Source: CAVSIS01 sp963814875 (GTDB taxonomy: Bacteria; Acidobacteriota; Thermoanaerobaculia; Thermoanaerobaculales; Sulfomarinibacteraceae). Taken from it: a stretch of DNA of 64,000 bases. The notes under the pieces were generated by a model that had not been told where the DNA came from, did not search any database, and saw nothing but the letters and a program-made list of their open reading frames with translations. This document shows, piece after piece, positions 1-7,872 of the stretch. Both the position numbers and the translations under genes were made by a program. Positions within the stretch are counted from its first letter, which is position 1; every line of letters starts with the position of its first letter. The stretch is taken from the NCBI GenBank assembly GCA_963814875.1, contig CAWFFJ010000035.1, positions 85,268-149,267 of the forward strand, written 5' to 3'.

Positions 1-28
1 GGGATCGGGTCCCGGGATGGAGAGCTTC

Positions 29-1816
29 ATGACCCCTCGACACGTGCTCCGGCTCGTCGCCGTTCTCCTACTGCTTCCGTTGGCGCTTGTGGCTCAGACC
101 GCGCCGAAGCCGATCGCGCTGCGTGTTGAGCTCCAACCGCTCGGCAAGGGAACACTCGGTACCGTCATGGGGGTCGTGGTCGAGGTCGCGCCGGTGGACC
201 GCGAACGCGTTGGCGAGAGGCTCCAGGTGACGCTGTCGCTGCTCTCGGGAGACGACCTGGTGGATCGTCAGAGCGCGGTCGTGCCGCTCGAAGCGGACGG
301 GACGGCGATGCTCTACCGGGACTGGAAAGTCGGGACCTTCCAGCTCCAGGTCGGCGTCGCCGCGGTCGAGGGGGAGGCGCGCGGGGTCTGGTCCGGCGAA
401 GTCACGGTGCCCGAGATGGACAAACCCTTCACCGCCCCGGAAGATGCCAGCGCGGACGCCCTCGCGCTTGAGCTCCTTCCGCCCCGCAAGGGCGCGGTGC
501 GATTCCTGCCGCCTCCCGAGATCGGTGGCATCGGCGCCCTCCAGCTCGAGGTCGAGGTACCCGAGGGCACCGCCCGGGTCGAGTTCCTGCAGGACGGTCG
601 TGGGATCGGCATCCGGAATCGCGCGCCCTGGACCGTCTCCATCCCGCTTGGTGACGTCGTGCGCCGTACCCTGGTTCAGGCCGTCGCCGAGGATGCCGAC
701 GGGCGCTACCTCGGCGAGGACGCGATCGTGCTCAATAACCCCTCCGGGCAGCTCGGCGTGGAGATTCTCCTCGGGCCGGCCGACGGGCCGAAACGGTCGG
801 TGACGGTGGCGGTCAGCCCGTCCCAGAACCTCTCTCAGGTGACTCTGAGCATCGACGACACCCAGGTTGCGCGCTGGGCCAGTTGCCCGTGCGTGATCGA
901 CCTGCCGGCGTCGGATCTCGCCAAGGCCACGATTCTGGCGGCCGACGCGCTCGACACCAAGGGCGCTCGCGGAGACGCCGTCCTGCCGCTGTCCGGTGGG
1001 AGCGGGTTCGGGGGGTCGGTTCGGGTTGAGCTGGTCGAGCTTCCGGTGGTGGTGCTCGACCCGCAGGGATCGCCCGTGACCGGATTGACTCAGGCCGACT
1101 TCAAGGTCTTCGAAGATGACACGCCGGTCACCCTCGCGGGCTTCGGGACGACGGCGGACCTCCCGCTCTCCCTCGGGCTCTCGGTGGACATCTCGGGCTC
1201 GATGGTCGAGGTCTTTCCGCAGGTACGCCGTGCCGTCGCCGAGTTCGCCGGCGAGCTCATGGACAAGGGGGACGAGGCCTTTCTGCTCGCATTCTCGTGG
1301 GACGCCAAGGTCCTGGTGCACTGGACGAGCTCCGCCTCCGAGATCGAGGCGCGGCTGGAGAATGTCACTCCCGAGGGGGGGACCTCGCTGCACGATGCAG
1401 TGGTGCACTCCCTCGAGCAGTTCCGCGGCCGCCGCGGACGCCAGGCGCTGGTGCTGCTCACCGACGGCGAGGACACGACATCGCGCACCGGCTGGGAGAC
1501 CGCGCTGCGCTTCGCGCGAACGATGCGGGTGCCGATCTTCCCGATCGGCATGGGGATCGGCCGGCTCGACTTCGGCAGCCGCGGCGTGCTCAAAGAGATC
1601 GCCGAGGAGACTGGCGGGACGGCCTTCTTCCCCAAGGACGTGACCGAGCTGCCGGCGGTCTACTTCCGGATCGGAGAGCTGCTGCGCTCGCAGTACCTGC
1701 TGTGGTACCCGTCGCCGTCGCAGAAACCCCCGGAGAAGTTCCGCGCCATCCGGGTCGAGGTCACCGGTGCCGACCGCAAGGTCCAGACCATCCGGGGCTA
1801 CTACCCCGGCAAGTGA
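29..1816 (+). CDS. Secreted VWFA-domain protein (acidobacterial type)
   Basis: The product begins with a basic n-region and a hydrophobic stretch ending in LALVAQ, so it is probably exported. The middle holds immunoglobulin-like beta segments without recognisable motifs. The C-terminal half is a von Willebrand A domain: a conserved lead-in with VVVLDPQG and DFKVFED, then the metal-binding motif DISGS near residue 387 and LLTDGED further on. This arrangement matches the VWFA-related domain known mainly from Acidobacteriota and is the best taxonomic hint in the window. Role unknown; such proteins usually mediate adhesion or assembly at the envelope. I chose ATG 29 over ATG 17 because GGAG lies six bases upstream and the signal peptide then starts cleanly. 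The 3' end overlaps the convergent hydrogenase protease gene by 16 bases. Confidence 0.85.
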   Translation: MTPRHVLRLVAVLLLLPLALVAQTAPKPIALRVELQPLGKGTLGTVMGVVVEVAPVDRERVGERLQVTLSLLSGDDLVDRQSAVVPLEADGTAMLYRDWKVGTFQLQVGVAAVEGEARGVWSGEVTVPEMDKPFTAPEDASADALALELLPPRKGAVRFLPPPEIGGIGALQLEVEVPEGTARVEFLQDGRGIGIRNRAPWTVSIPLGDVVRRTLVQAVAEDADGRYLGEDAIVLNNPSGQLGVEILLGPADGPKRSVTVAVSPSQNLSQVTLSIDDTQVARWASCPCVIDLPASDLAKATILAADALDTKGARGDAVLPLSGGSGFGGSVRVELVELPVVVLDPQGSPVTGLTQADFKVFEDDTPVTLAGFGTTADLPLSLGLSVDISGSMVEVFPQVRRAVAEFAGELMDKGDEAFLLAFSWDAKVLVHWTSSASEIEARLENVTPEGGTSLHDAVVHSLEQFRGRRGRQALVLLTDGEDTTSRTGWETALRFARTMRVPIFPIGMGIGRLDFGSRGVLKEIAEETGGTAFFPKDVTELPAVYFRIGELLRSQYLLWYPSPSQKPPEKFRAIRVEVTGADRKVQTIRGYYPGK

Positions 1817-2289
1817 GCGAGGTCGGCGAGCAGGATCTCCACCAGCCGATTGGCGGCCGCTGCCACGGCGGGGCCGAGGCCCTCGCTGAGGCCGAGCCAC
1901 TGCGGCTCGACGCCGTACAGGCGGTAGCGGACCCCTGCCATCGCGGGCTCGGCCAGCGCCAGCCAGCGCAGGCACTCGGGCAGGCTCAGCTGGTGAACCG
2001 TGGCGTGGTGCTGGGCAACGGACATGACCTCGTCGTGATCCAGCCGATGGATGGTCCCTGGGGCGGCGCCGCGGATGAGCGCGTCGACCATCCACACCTG
2101 AAGCTCGCCCCGCCACAGGCCGGCTAGCTCGAGTGCGTCGGTACGGGCCTCGACCACACGCGCGTGCGGCGGAAGATCGAGTGCGGCCAGCTGTCTCGCC
2201 ACCACCGGGCCGACGCCGTCATCCCCCGCCAGGGTGTTGCCGAAGCCGACCACGAGCGTGGCGTGCGGCAGCTGCTCAGGAGAGGTCAC
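1801..2289 (-). CDS. [NiFe] hydrogenase maturation protease
   Basis: HycI/HoxW-type endopeptidase that removes the C-terminal tail of the large subunit after nickel insertion. Visible family signatures are LVVGFGNTLAGDDGVGP near the N-terminus, with the nickel-sensing acidic residue in GDDGVG, and the later VDALIRG segment. The GTG start at 2289 lies inside the end of the large-subunit gene (14-base overlap), implying translational coupling; a longer frame up to 2373 reads low-complexity Ser/Pro sequence and is rejected. Length about 162 residues is normal. It is the last gene of the hydrogenase operon, and its expected substrate is the adjacent large subunit, which ends DPCISCSVH plus a short tail. 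Confidence 0.85.
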   Translation of the reverse strand: MTSPEQLPHATLVVGFGNTLAGDDGVGPVVARQLAALDLPPHARVVEARTDALELAGLWRGELQVWMVDALIRGAAPGTIHRLDHDEVMSVAQHHATVHQLSLPECLRWLALAEPAMAGVRYRLYGVEPQWLGLSEGLGPAVAAAANRLVEILLADLAHLPG

Positions 2290-3583
2290 GGACCACGTGG
2301 ACGGAGCAGGAGATGCAGGGGTCGTACGCTCGGGCGACCATCTCGAGGTTGAGCTTGAGAGCGGCATCGTCAAAGCCGCCGTGCTCGAGTAGGCGCTCGA
2401 CCGCGACGCGCAGGTCGCGCTCGGTGTTGGCGAGGTTCTGTGCCGTGGGCGTGATCACATTCGCCGACACCACGCGACCGTCGTCGTCGATCTCGTACTC
2501 GTGGAAGAGGGTTCCGCGCGGAACCTCGATCGCGCCAACCCCTCGCCCGGCGCGGACCTCGTAGGGGATCAGCTCGCTCTCGGCCGTTGGCATCGCCAGC
2601 AGCTCGTCGCAGACCTCGATGCCGCGTTGGAGGCAGTGGACCAGCTCGACCAGCTGCGCCCAGTTGTTGAGCATCACGTTGTCGACGACGCCCTGAGGGA
2701 AGAGCGTGTTGAACGCATCGACCGCACGGCCTGTCAGGAGGTGGCTCCACAGCTTGAGCCGGGCCAGCGAGCCGACCATGTAGGTGTCGCCCGACGCCAG
2801 CGCGGAGTGCTTGGCATGCGAGTGCTCGACGCTGAACTCGCGCACGACCTCCCGGTATGACTCCACCGGGTACTCCTCGCCGCGGGACGTGCAGATCGAG
2901 ACACCACGGAATCGGAAAGCCGGTTCGTATGGCCGCAGGGCGACGTAGACCGTGGGCTGTGCGGCCCACTGCGGAACCTCGAGCGACGAGGCCAGAGTCA
3001 CGAAGTCCAGCAGTGGAGGTAGTGCCTCCCGAAGTGCGTCACGGATCGCCTCCAAGTCGCGGGGGGAGGGCAGCTTGCCGAAACCGCCGACCAGTGTGTT
3101 GATTGGATGGACGGCCCTGCCGCCGATGAGCGACTGGATGCGGTTGCCGAGCTGCTTCAGGCGCAGCGCAAAGGTGACCTGCTCCGGGTACCGCTCGGCC
3201 ATGGCGATCACCGACTCGTAACCCAGGTAGTCGGGCAGGGCAAGGGCGAACACGTGCAGGGCGTGCGACTCGATGGCCGCGCCGAGCAGCAGCAGGCCCC
3301 GCAGACGGCGGATTCGTTCACTCTCCTCGATGCCCATCGCGCGTTCGAGCGCCATCAGAGCGGCGACGGTGTGGTTCGCCGAGCAGATCGCGCACACCCG
3401 CGTGATGATTCCCTGGACGTCCAGGAAGTGCCGACCCTTGAGCAGCGCCTCGTAGTAGCGGCTGCCCTCGTGGATGTCCATGTTCACGTCCTGGACCCGG
3501 TCGCCCACGATCTTGACGAAGATCCCGCCGTGCCCCTCGACGCGACCGAGGTGCGGAATGGTGATGGTCCTACCGGTCGCCAT
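2276..3583 (-). CDS. Group 3b-type [NiFe] hydrogenase, large (alpha) subunit
   Basis: Catalytic subunit carrying the NiFe site. The N-terminal ligand motif reads RVCAICSANH (about residue 62) and the C-terminal one DPCISCSVH (about residue 421), giving the four nickel-ligating cysteines. The RVCAIC form, rather than RxCGxC, agrees with the cytoplasmic NAD(P)-linked group 3b (sulfhydrogenase-like) enzymes. The short tail VVRDLS after the last histidine is the piece removed by the downstream protease. ATG 3583 overlaps the end of the small-subunit gene by 14 bases. No signal peptide or Tat motif, so cytoplasmic. The subunit order beta-gamma-small-large fits 3b; subgroup assignment by phylogeny was not possible here. 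Confidence 0.88.
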   Translation of the reverse strand: MATGRTITIPHLGRVEGHGGIFVKIVGDRVQDVNMDIHEGSRYYEALLKGRHFLDVQGIITRVCAICSANHTVAALMALERAMGIEESERIRRLRGLLLLGAAIESHALHVFALALPDYLGYESVIAMAERYPEQVTFALRLKQLGNRIQSLIGGRAVHPINTLVGGFGKLPSPRDLEAIRDALREALPPLLDFVTLASSLEVPQWAAQPTVYVALRPYEPAFRFRGVSICTSRGEEYPVESYREVVREFSVEHSHAKHSALASGDTYMVGSLARLKLWSHLLTGRAVDAFNTLFPQGVVDNVMLNNWAQLVELVHCLQRGIEVCDELLAMPTAESELIPYEVRAGRGVGAIEVPRGTLFHEYEIDDDGRVVSANVITPTAQNLANTERDLRVAVERLLEHGGFDDAALKLNLEMVARAYDPCISCSVHVVRDLS

Positions 3584-4361
3584 GGCGTGCCTCCTGCTCG
3601 AGCCCGAGAGTCATCCACACCGGCGCCGAGAAGCTCTGCATGCGGGCTCCGATCTCCTTCCAGGAGATGCCTCGGTCCGCAAACATCGTGATGTTGGCGT
3701 CGTAGTGCGGTTCCTCGATGGGTCCGCGGCAGCCGGCGCAGGCGACGCCGTGCGATGGGCATCGCGCGCCGCAGCCGGAGCGCGTCATGGCGCCGCAGCA
3801 GACCTCGTGGAAGTGGACCACCCGGCATAGGTTCTCCCGCGTCTTGCACTCCCAGCACACCGGCACCCGCGGCAGCTCCGGTACCGTTCCGGTGAGCAGG
3901 GAGCTGACCGTGCTGAGGAACTCGTCCCGCTCGATCGGGCATCCGGGCAGACGCAGCTCGAAGGGGACGAAGTGGGTCGCGGGGCGGGCCTCGACCGTGT
4001 CGAGAAAGCGGGCGTCGTCGTGGTAGACCTCACGCTGCAGAACGTCTCGCGGCAGGTCGTTGCGCATCGCCGGGAGTCCGCCCCACACCGCGCAGGTTCC
4101 CATCGCGACCAGGACATTGGTTCGGGCACGGATCTTCTTGAGGTCCGCGAGATCCCGCTCGGTCGCCACCACGCCCTCGACGAACGCGATGTCGAGCCGA
4201 CAGGTGTGGTCGTTGCTCGACTTCACCATCACCCAGTCGACCAGGTCGAGGCGCCGGGCAAGCCACAGCAGGTGGTCCTCGCAGTTCAGGATCTGGAGCT
4301 GGTCTCCGGCGCAGCCGGTGAGACCGAAGATTCCGACCTTGGGCTTGCCGTTCGTCACCAT
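3570..4361 (-). CDS. Group 3b-type [NiFe] hydrogenase, small (delta) subunit
   Basis: Electron-transfer subunit of the hydrogenase. The N-terminus GIFGLTGCAGDQ holds the first proximal-cluster cysteine. Further cysteines occur in GTCAVWGG, LPGCPIE and the C-terminal series CWECKTRENLC, CCGAMTRSGCGARCPSHGVACAGCRGP, enough for several [4Fe-4S] clusters. No Tat signal is present, consistent with a cytoplasmic enzyme. About 263 residues is typical for group 3 small subunits. It lies between the FAD subunit (ten-base gap upstream) and the large subunit (overlap downstream). In this family it passes electrons from NiFe to the Fe-S beta subunit and flavin gamma subunit. Confidence 0.85.
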   Translation of the reverse strand: MVTNGKPKVGIFGLTGCAGDQLQILNCEDHLLWLARRLDLVDWVMVKSSNDHTCRLDIAFVEGVVATERDLADLKKIRARTNVLVAMGTCAVWGGLPAMRNDLPRDVLQREVYHDDARFLDTVEARPATHFVPFELRLPGCPIERDEFLSTVSSLLTGTVPELPRVPVCWECKTRENLCRVVHFHEVCCGAMTRSGCGARCPSHGVACAGCRGPIEEPHYDANITMFADRGISWKEIGARMQSFSAPVWMTLGLEQEARHGDR

Positions 4362-4371
4362 CCCGCACTCC

Positions 4372-5271
4372 TCAGGTGTAGATCAGCTCGGGCAGGTTGA
4401 TGGCGTCCCAGTACGAGAAGACAGGTCCGTGGAGGCAGGTGAAGGTGTAGCCGACTGCGCAGTGGCCGCACTTGCCGATTCCGCACTCCATGCGCCGCTC
4501 CAGGCTGAGGTAGATCCGGTCCTTGGCGAAACTGAGCTCGACCAACTTGTCGAGCATGAACTTGTAGAACACCGGCGGGCCGCACGCGACGGCGTAGGTG
4601 CGCTCCACGTCAATTGCGACCTGATCGAGGAGCTCGGTGACCACCCCGACGGATCCCGTCCAGGGGTGGCCCTGGGTCTGGTCGACGCTGAGCACGATCT
4701 CCGCATCGCCGCGCCGGGCAAGGGAGGTCAGCTCGTCACGGAACAGGACCTGGTCGGGGCTGCGGCTGCCGTAGAGCAGGATCACGCGTCCGAAGCGGTG
4801 GCGGAGGTCGATAAGGTACTGGAGCAGTCCCCGGATCGGGATCATGCCGAGCCCCCCGGCGACCAGAAGCACGTCCTGACCTTCGAACTGCTCGAGTGGG
4901 AAGCCATTACCGAGCGGACCCCGGATGCCGACGAAGTCGCCCTCGCGGACGTGGTCGAAGAGGAAGCTCGTGAGCACGCCGGCGCGACGGATGCCGAGCT
5001 GGAAGGTGCCGCGGCGAGTAGGGGATGAAGGCAGCGAGAACGGGCCTTCACCGACCCCCAGCACCGACAGCTCGATGAACTGCCCGGGCCGAAAGGAGAA
5101 CCGCTCGGCGAGGGCCGTGTCGTCGAAGCGCAGCTCGTAGAGACGGATGTCGGGGACCAGCTCGGACACCCGCATGATCCGGGCAGGGGCGGGCTGATAG
5201 GGGTTGGTCCCGCTCGCCAGATGGCGAGGCGCCGAACGCACCGGCAGCGTCGCCGGGATCTCGACCGTCAT
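4372..5271 (-). CDS. Hydrogenase FAD/NAD(P)-binding (gamma) subunit
   Basis: Ferredoxin-NADP reductase fold subunit linking H2 to NAD(P)H. The FAD-binding beta barrel contains FRPGQFIELSV, followed by GPLGNGFPL and the NAD(P)-binding start LLVAGGLGMIPIRG. The C-terminus has the iron-sulfur loop CGIGKCGHCAVG with a later cysteine in FTCLHGPVF, as in dihydroorotate dehydrogenase electron-transfer subunits and group 3b gamma subunits. It overlaps the beta-subunit gene by four bases. Together the four subunits form a soluble NAD(P)-dependent bidirectional hydrogenase; some relatives also reduce elemental sulfur, but that activity cannot be read from sequence. Confidence 0.87.
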   Translation of the reverse strand: MTVEIPATLPVRSAPRHLASGTNPYQPAPARIMRVSELVPDIRLYELRFDDTALAERFSFRPGQFIELSVLGVGEGPFSLPSSPTRRGTFQLGIRRAGVLTSFLFDHVREGDFVGIRGPLGNGFPLEQFEGQDVLLVAGGLGMIPIRGLLQYLIDLRHRFGRVILLYGSRSPDQVLFRDELTSLARRGDAEIVLSVDQTQGHPWTGSVGVVTELLDQVAIDVERTYAVACGPPVFYKFMLDKLVELSFAKDRIYLSLERRMECGIGKCGHCAVGYTFTCLHGPVFSYWDAINLPELIYT

Positions 5272-6287
5272 ACGTCACCTCGCATGTACTGAAAGACCTC
5301 GACCACGTTGATGCCTGTCGGGCAGTTCTCGATGCAGCGTCCGCAGCCGACGCACGACGGCATGCCGAACTCGCGCACGAAGGCCTCCTGCTTGTGGTAG
5401 TAGCGGTTCTTCACTCGGTCGGCGCGTTGGTCTCGGAAGTTGTGGCCCCCGGCCACCAGCGCGTAGTCCAGGTACAGGCAGGAGTCCCAGGTCCGGACCC
5501 GCAGCGAACGGTCGTCGCCGTGCACCTCGTCGGCGACGTTGAAGCAGGCGCAGGTTGGGCACACCATCGAGCATGAACCGCAACACAGGCACTTCGTCCC
5601 CAGCTCCTGCCACACCGGGTCGTCCTTCTTCAGCTCGAGCACGTAGGGCAGGTCGCTGACGTCCAGAGCGAGCGAGAAAGCCGTTCGCCGTTCCTTCAGT
5701 CGATGCAGGTAGTCCCTGGTGTCCTGCCGCGTCGCCGGCTGGAACAGCTGCTGGTTGGCCTGCACGATGTCGTCCCCCCGCGAGGACGCCACCGCGACCA
5801 GGTAACGGTCCTCGAGGGGGGTAAGAGCGAGGTCGAAGCCCTTGTCCACGGTCGATGTCCCGAGGCTCTGGCAGAAGCAGCGCTCGTCCGGCCAGCAGCC
5901 GAATCCGACCACGGTCAGGGACTCGCGGTTGGCCCGATAGAAGGGGTCGACATAGTCGGTCATGTAGAGAAGGTCGAGGATCGCCAGTGCGTGGACGTCG
6001 CAGGGGTGGGCGCCGAACAGGACCTGTGGCCCGCGCAGACTGTCGTCGCTCGGTCGGCCCGCGCTGCCGGTCGTGCCCTCGAGCATCGTGAAACGGGGTG
6101 CAAGCAGAAGCTTCTTGAAGGGCACGATGGTGCGTAGCGCATCCGGGCGTGCACGGTCCGGGTCGTCGATTGCTTCCAGGGAGAAGACTCCAGGCGCGCG
6201 TTCTACCGGAGCCCAGACGGTTCCCCATGCCTTCAGCGCGTCGACAAAGTTAGGAAGGAGGGCCGAGTTCATCCGAAGGGTCTGCAT
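5268..6287 (-). CDS. Hydrogenase Fe-S (beta) subunit
   Basis: Electron-transfer subunit with two C-terminal [4Fe-4S] motifs: CLCCGSCSMVCPTC (near residue 230) and CVGCGRCIENCPTG (near residue 312). The N-terminal two thirds match the DUF-like domain of sulfhydrogenase beta subunits, including GAHPCDVHALAILD and DPFYRANRE. I set the start at ATG 6287 because GGAG stands six bases upstream; a longer frame to 6356 would run through the promoter and operator. It is the first gene of the five-gene hydrogenase operon and so marks the regulated end. Confidence 0.86.
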   Translation of the reverse strand: MQTLRMNSALLPNFVDALKAWGTVWAPVERAPGVFSLEAIDDPDRARPDALRTIVPFKKLLLAPRFTMLEGTTGSAGRPSDDSLRGPQVLFGAHPCDVHALAILDLLYMTDYVDPFYRANRESLTVVGFGCWPDERCFCQSLGTSTVDKGFDLALTPLEDRYLVAVASSRGDDIVQANQQLFQPATRQDTRDYLHRLKERRTAFSLALDVSDLPYVLELKKDDPVWQELGTKCLCCGSCSMVCPTCACFNVADEVHGDDRSLRVRTWDSCLYLDYALVAGGHNFRDQRADRVKNRYYHKQEAFVREFGMPSCVGCGRCIENCPTGINVVEVFQYMRGDV

Positions 6288-6300
6288 GCTCGACTCCGAC

Positions 6301-6318
6301 TCGTGAAAATAATCACAT
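6301..6318. promoter_or_regulatory. Crp/Fnr-family-like operator before hydrogenase operon
   Basis: The sequence TCGTGAAAATAATCACAT is a near-perfect dyad of the TGTGA-N6-TCACA kind, ending 13 bases before the first hydrogenase start codon and downstream of the likely start of transcription. A site placed there would suit repression. A very similar dyad lies upstream of aprB at 7331-7348. Confidence 0.5.
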
Positions 6319-6327
6319 ATCCCTGTC

Positions 6328-6356
6328 AATATGGTCCGTTCAAGGAGCCATTGCAA
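6328..6356 (-). promoter_or_regulatory. Probable sigma-70-type promoter of hydrogenase operon
   Basis: On the minus strand TTGCAA (6356-6351) and CATATT (6333-6328) are separated by 17 bases, each matching four or five of six consensus positions. Transcription would start just inside the Crp/Fnr-like dyad. Confidence 0.4.
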
Positions 6357-6374
6357 GTCCCCTGGCGGTCGGGC

Positions 6375-6740
6375 TCAGCCGGCCGAGGCGCGTAACGTGA
6401 GCTGCGAGAACACCGTGATCAGTGACGCCGGGTCGATCGGCTTGGCCAGCACCCCGTCGGGCTCGCGCAGTCCGTTGTGGGAACCGAGGTACGACTGGCA
6501 GTCGTCCTCCAGCATCCGGGCTCCAGCGTCCTCGAGAACCGCCTTGAGGAAGCTGCGGACGTTGTCCACTTCATCGACCACCAGAATCGTCCACCCAGCG
6601 AGGGGCAGAGCAACCGCGGGACGGGCGATCTCGACTTCGCCCGGTGCAGCGGCATGCTGCCCGACGACCGGAGGTACGTCCGATCCACAGGTTTGGTGAG
6701 ACGACGCATGATTCGCAGCACAAGGGTCCACGCGACTCAA
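6375..6740 (-). CDS. Internally deleted response-regulator receiver protein
   Basis: The protein starts a receiver fold with WTILVVDEVDNVRSFLKAV and ends with VLAKPIDPASLITVFSQL, the usual last strand and helix with the conserved Lys-Pro. The segment between, which should hold the phospho-accepting Asp and the Thr/Ser strand, is replaced by only about twenty residues (DDCQSYLGSHNGLREPDG). It therefore has the acidic pocket remnant and the lysine but no phosphorylation site. It may be a decayed gene or a phosphorylation-independent adaptor. The start is uncertain; the first 45 residues look unstructured. It lies downstream of the divergent apr control region and upstream of the hydrogenase operon on the same strand. 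Confidence 0.45.
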   Translation of the reverse strand: MSRVDPCAANHASSHQTCGSDVPPVVGQHAAAPGEVEIARPAVALPLAGWTILVVDEVDNVRSFLKAVLEDAGARMLEDDCQSYLGSHNGLREPDGVLAKPIDPASLITVFSQLTLRASAG

Positions 6741-7330
6741 GAGTGGATCTCAATAGCAACGGTGGAGGTTGTCTGTAGAGGGAGTCCAAGCCACGATCCT
6801 CGAGCGTGTTGTTGACTTCGCGAGCGGCGGAGCCGGGCCTCAGCGAATGCGGAGCGGCCGGGGAGAGTAGATAGGCTCTCAATAAAAATGAAGTGTGGGA
6901 AGTTGTGTTCTCGATCCGATCACGGTATCTTTCAGCGATACGGCGGCCTCCGGTAGGCTCTTGTCGATGAACGGGAACAGGGGCGACGGAGCGTGAGGCG
7001 GCGCAAGAAAGGGATGCGATTCAGGTGTGGGGCGAGGCAGCGACACGACCATCGGCGGGGTCCGCAGAGCACGGTCGAGTATCTCTTGTGGTGGACGACT
7101 CGAGAGGCTTTCTCCGGTGTCGGGTCCGTGGGCCTGCTCCCTTGTTACCGAGAGGAAACGGTTACCCCCCTGGAACGCGCCCGCTCCGTCTCAAGTCACT
7201 GGAGAAAGGAGGCATGGGGTTAGTTGTTTCGATCTAGTAACGCGGTGCCGGTGTCGCTGCTCCCAGGTTGCCCTGCTGTCCCTCTGTGGACGACCAAAGA
7301 AGTTGTTGGAAACAAAAGTTTTATCAGCCG
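6741..7330. other. Long non-coding control region upstream of apr
   Basis: No convincing gene lies here; the open frames are short and lack family features. The stretch 6881-6935 is unusually AT-rich for this genome and holds a small dyad GTATC-N7-GATAC (6925-6941), which could be an upstream activator site for the sigma-54 promoter about 400 bases away. This last point is only a guess. Confidence 0.4.
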
Positions 7331-7356
7331 TTGTGAAAATTGGCACAAACGTTGCT
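7331..7356 (+). promoter_or_regulatory. Sigma-54 promoter with overlapping Crp/Fnr-like dyad, apr operon
   Basis: TTGGCAC-N5-TTGCT at 7340-7356 matches the -24/-12 sigma-54 consensus (TGGCAC-N5-TTGCW) essentially perfectly, with correct GG/GC spacing. The dyad TTGTGAAAATTGGCACAA (7331-7348) overlaps its -24 element and resembles the operator before the hydrogenase operon. Transcription would begin near 7367, leaving a leader of about 60 bases before aprB. Confidence 0.75.
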
Positions 7357-7426
7357 CGATTCTTGCATGATGATTGACGTATGCGTCCCTTGACGATGAT
7401 GAGCTACACGAAAGGAGGAGTCGTTC

Positions 7427-7861
7427 ATGCCGAGTTTTGTTAACCCAGAAAAGTGTGACGGATGCAAGGCGCTCGACAAGACCGCCTGCCAGCACATCTG
7501 TCCGAATGACCTCATGGTGCTCAACAAGGAGCTCATGAAGGCCTACAACCAAGAGCCGGAGATGTGCTGGGAGTGCTACAACTGCGTGAAGATCTGCCCC
7601 ACGCAGGCGGTCGACGTGCGCGGTTACGCGGACTTCGTGCCCATGGGAGCATCGGTGGTCCCACTGCGTTCCACTGACTCGATCATGTGGACCGTGAAGT
7701 TCCGTAACGGCACCGTCAAGCGGTTCAAGTTCCCCATCCGGACCACTGCCGAGGGCACCGCGGTCCCGAACGGCGGCTTTGCTACCGAACCCGACCTCGA
7801 GGGGCCGACCCTGTTTACCGAGCCGGAATCTCTCGGGCTGCCCGCCGTGTGGACCAGGTGA
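7427..7861 (+). CDS. aprB: Adenylylsulfate reductase, beta subunit
   Basis: Iron-sulfur subunit of dissimilatory APS reductase, which reduces APS to sulfite and AMP in the cytoplasm. The first cluster motif is CDGCKALDKTACQHICP and the second CWECYNCVKICP, as in AprB, followed by the AprB-specific tail with GASVVPLRSTDSIMWTVKF that wraps AprA. Length 144 residues is typical. The start has a strong AAAGGAGG eleven bases upstream. It precedes aprA with an eleven-base gap. Direction of the pathway (reduction rather than oxidation) is inferred from the qmo genes and lack of sox genes, and is not proven. Confidence 0.96.
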   Translation: MPSFVNPEKCDGCKALDKTACQHICPNDLMVLNKELMKAYNQEPEMCWECYNCVKICPTQAVDVRGYADFVPMGASVVPLRSTDSIMWTVKFRNGTVKRFKFPIRTTAEGTAVPNGGFATEPDLEGPTLFTEPESLGLPAVWTR

Positions 7862-7872
7862 AGGAGGGGAAC

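Noticed and set aside
68..2116. 682-residue minus-strand frame opposite the VWFA gene
   Set aside because: Arg/Gly/His-rich shadow of a high-GC gene with no family motifs.
1801..6287. Hydrogenase as a Hox (group 3d) enzyme
   Set aside because: No HoxF/HoxU-like subunits; the FAD gamma and Fe-S beta subunits are of the 3b arrangement.
7213..7236. Seven-codon ORF after AAAGGAGG in the apr upstream region, as a leader peptide
   Set aside because: Only one base separates the ribosome site and ATG, and the apr promoter lies downstream of it.
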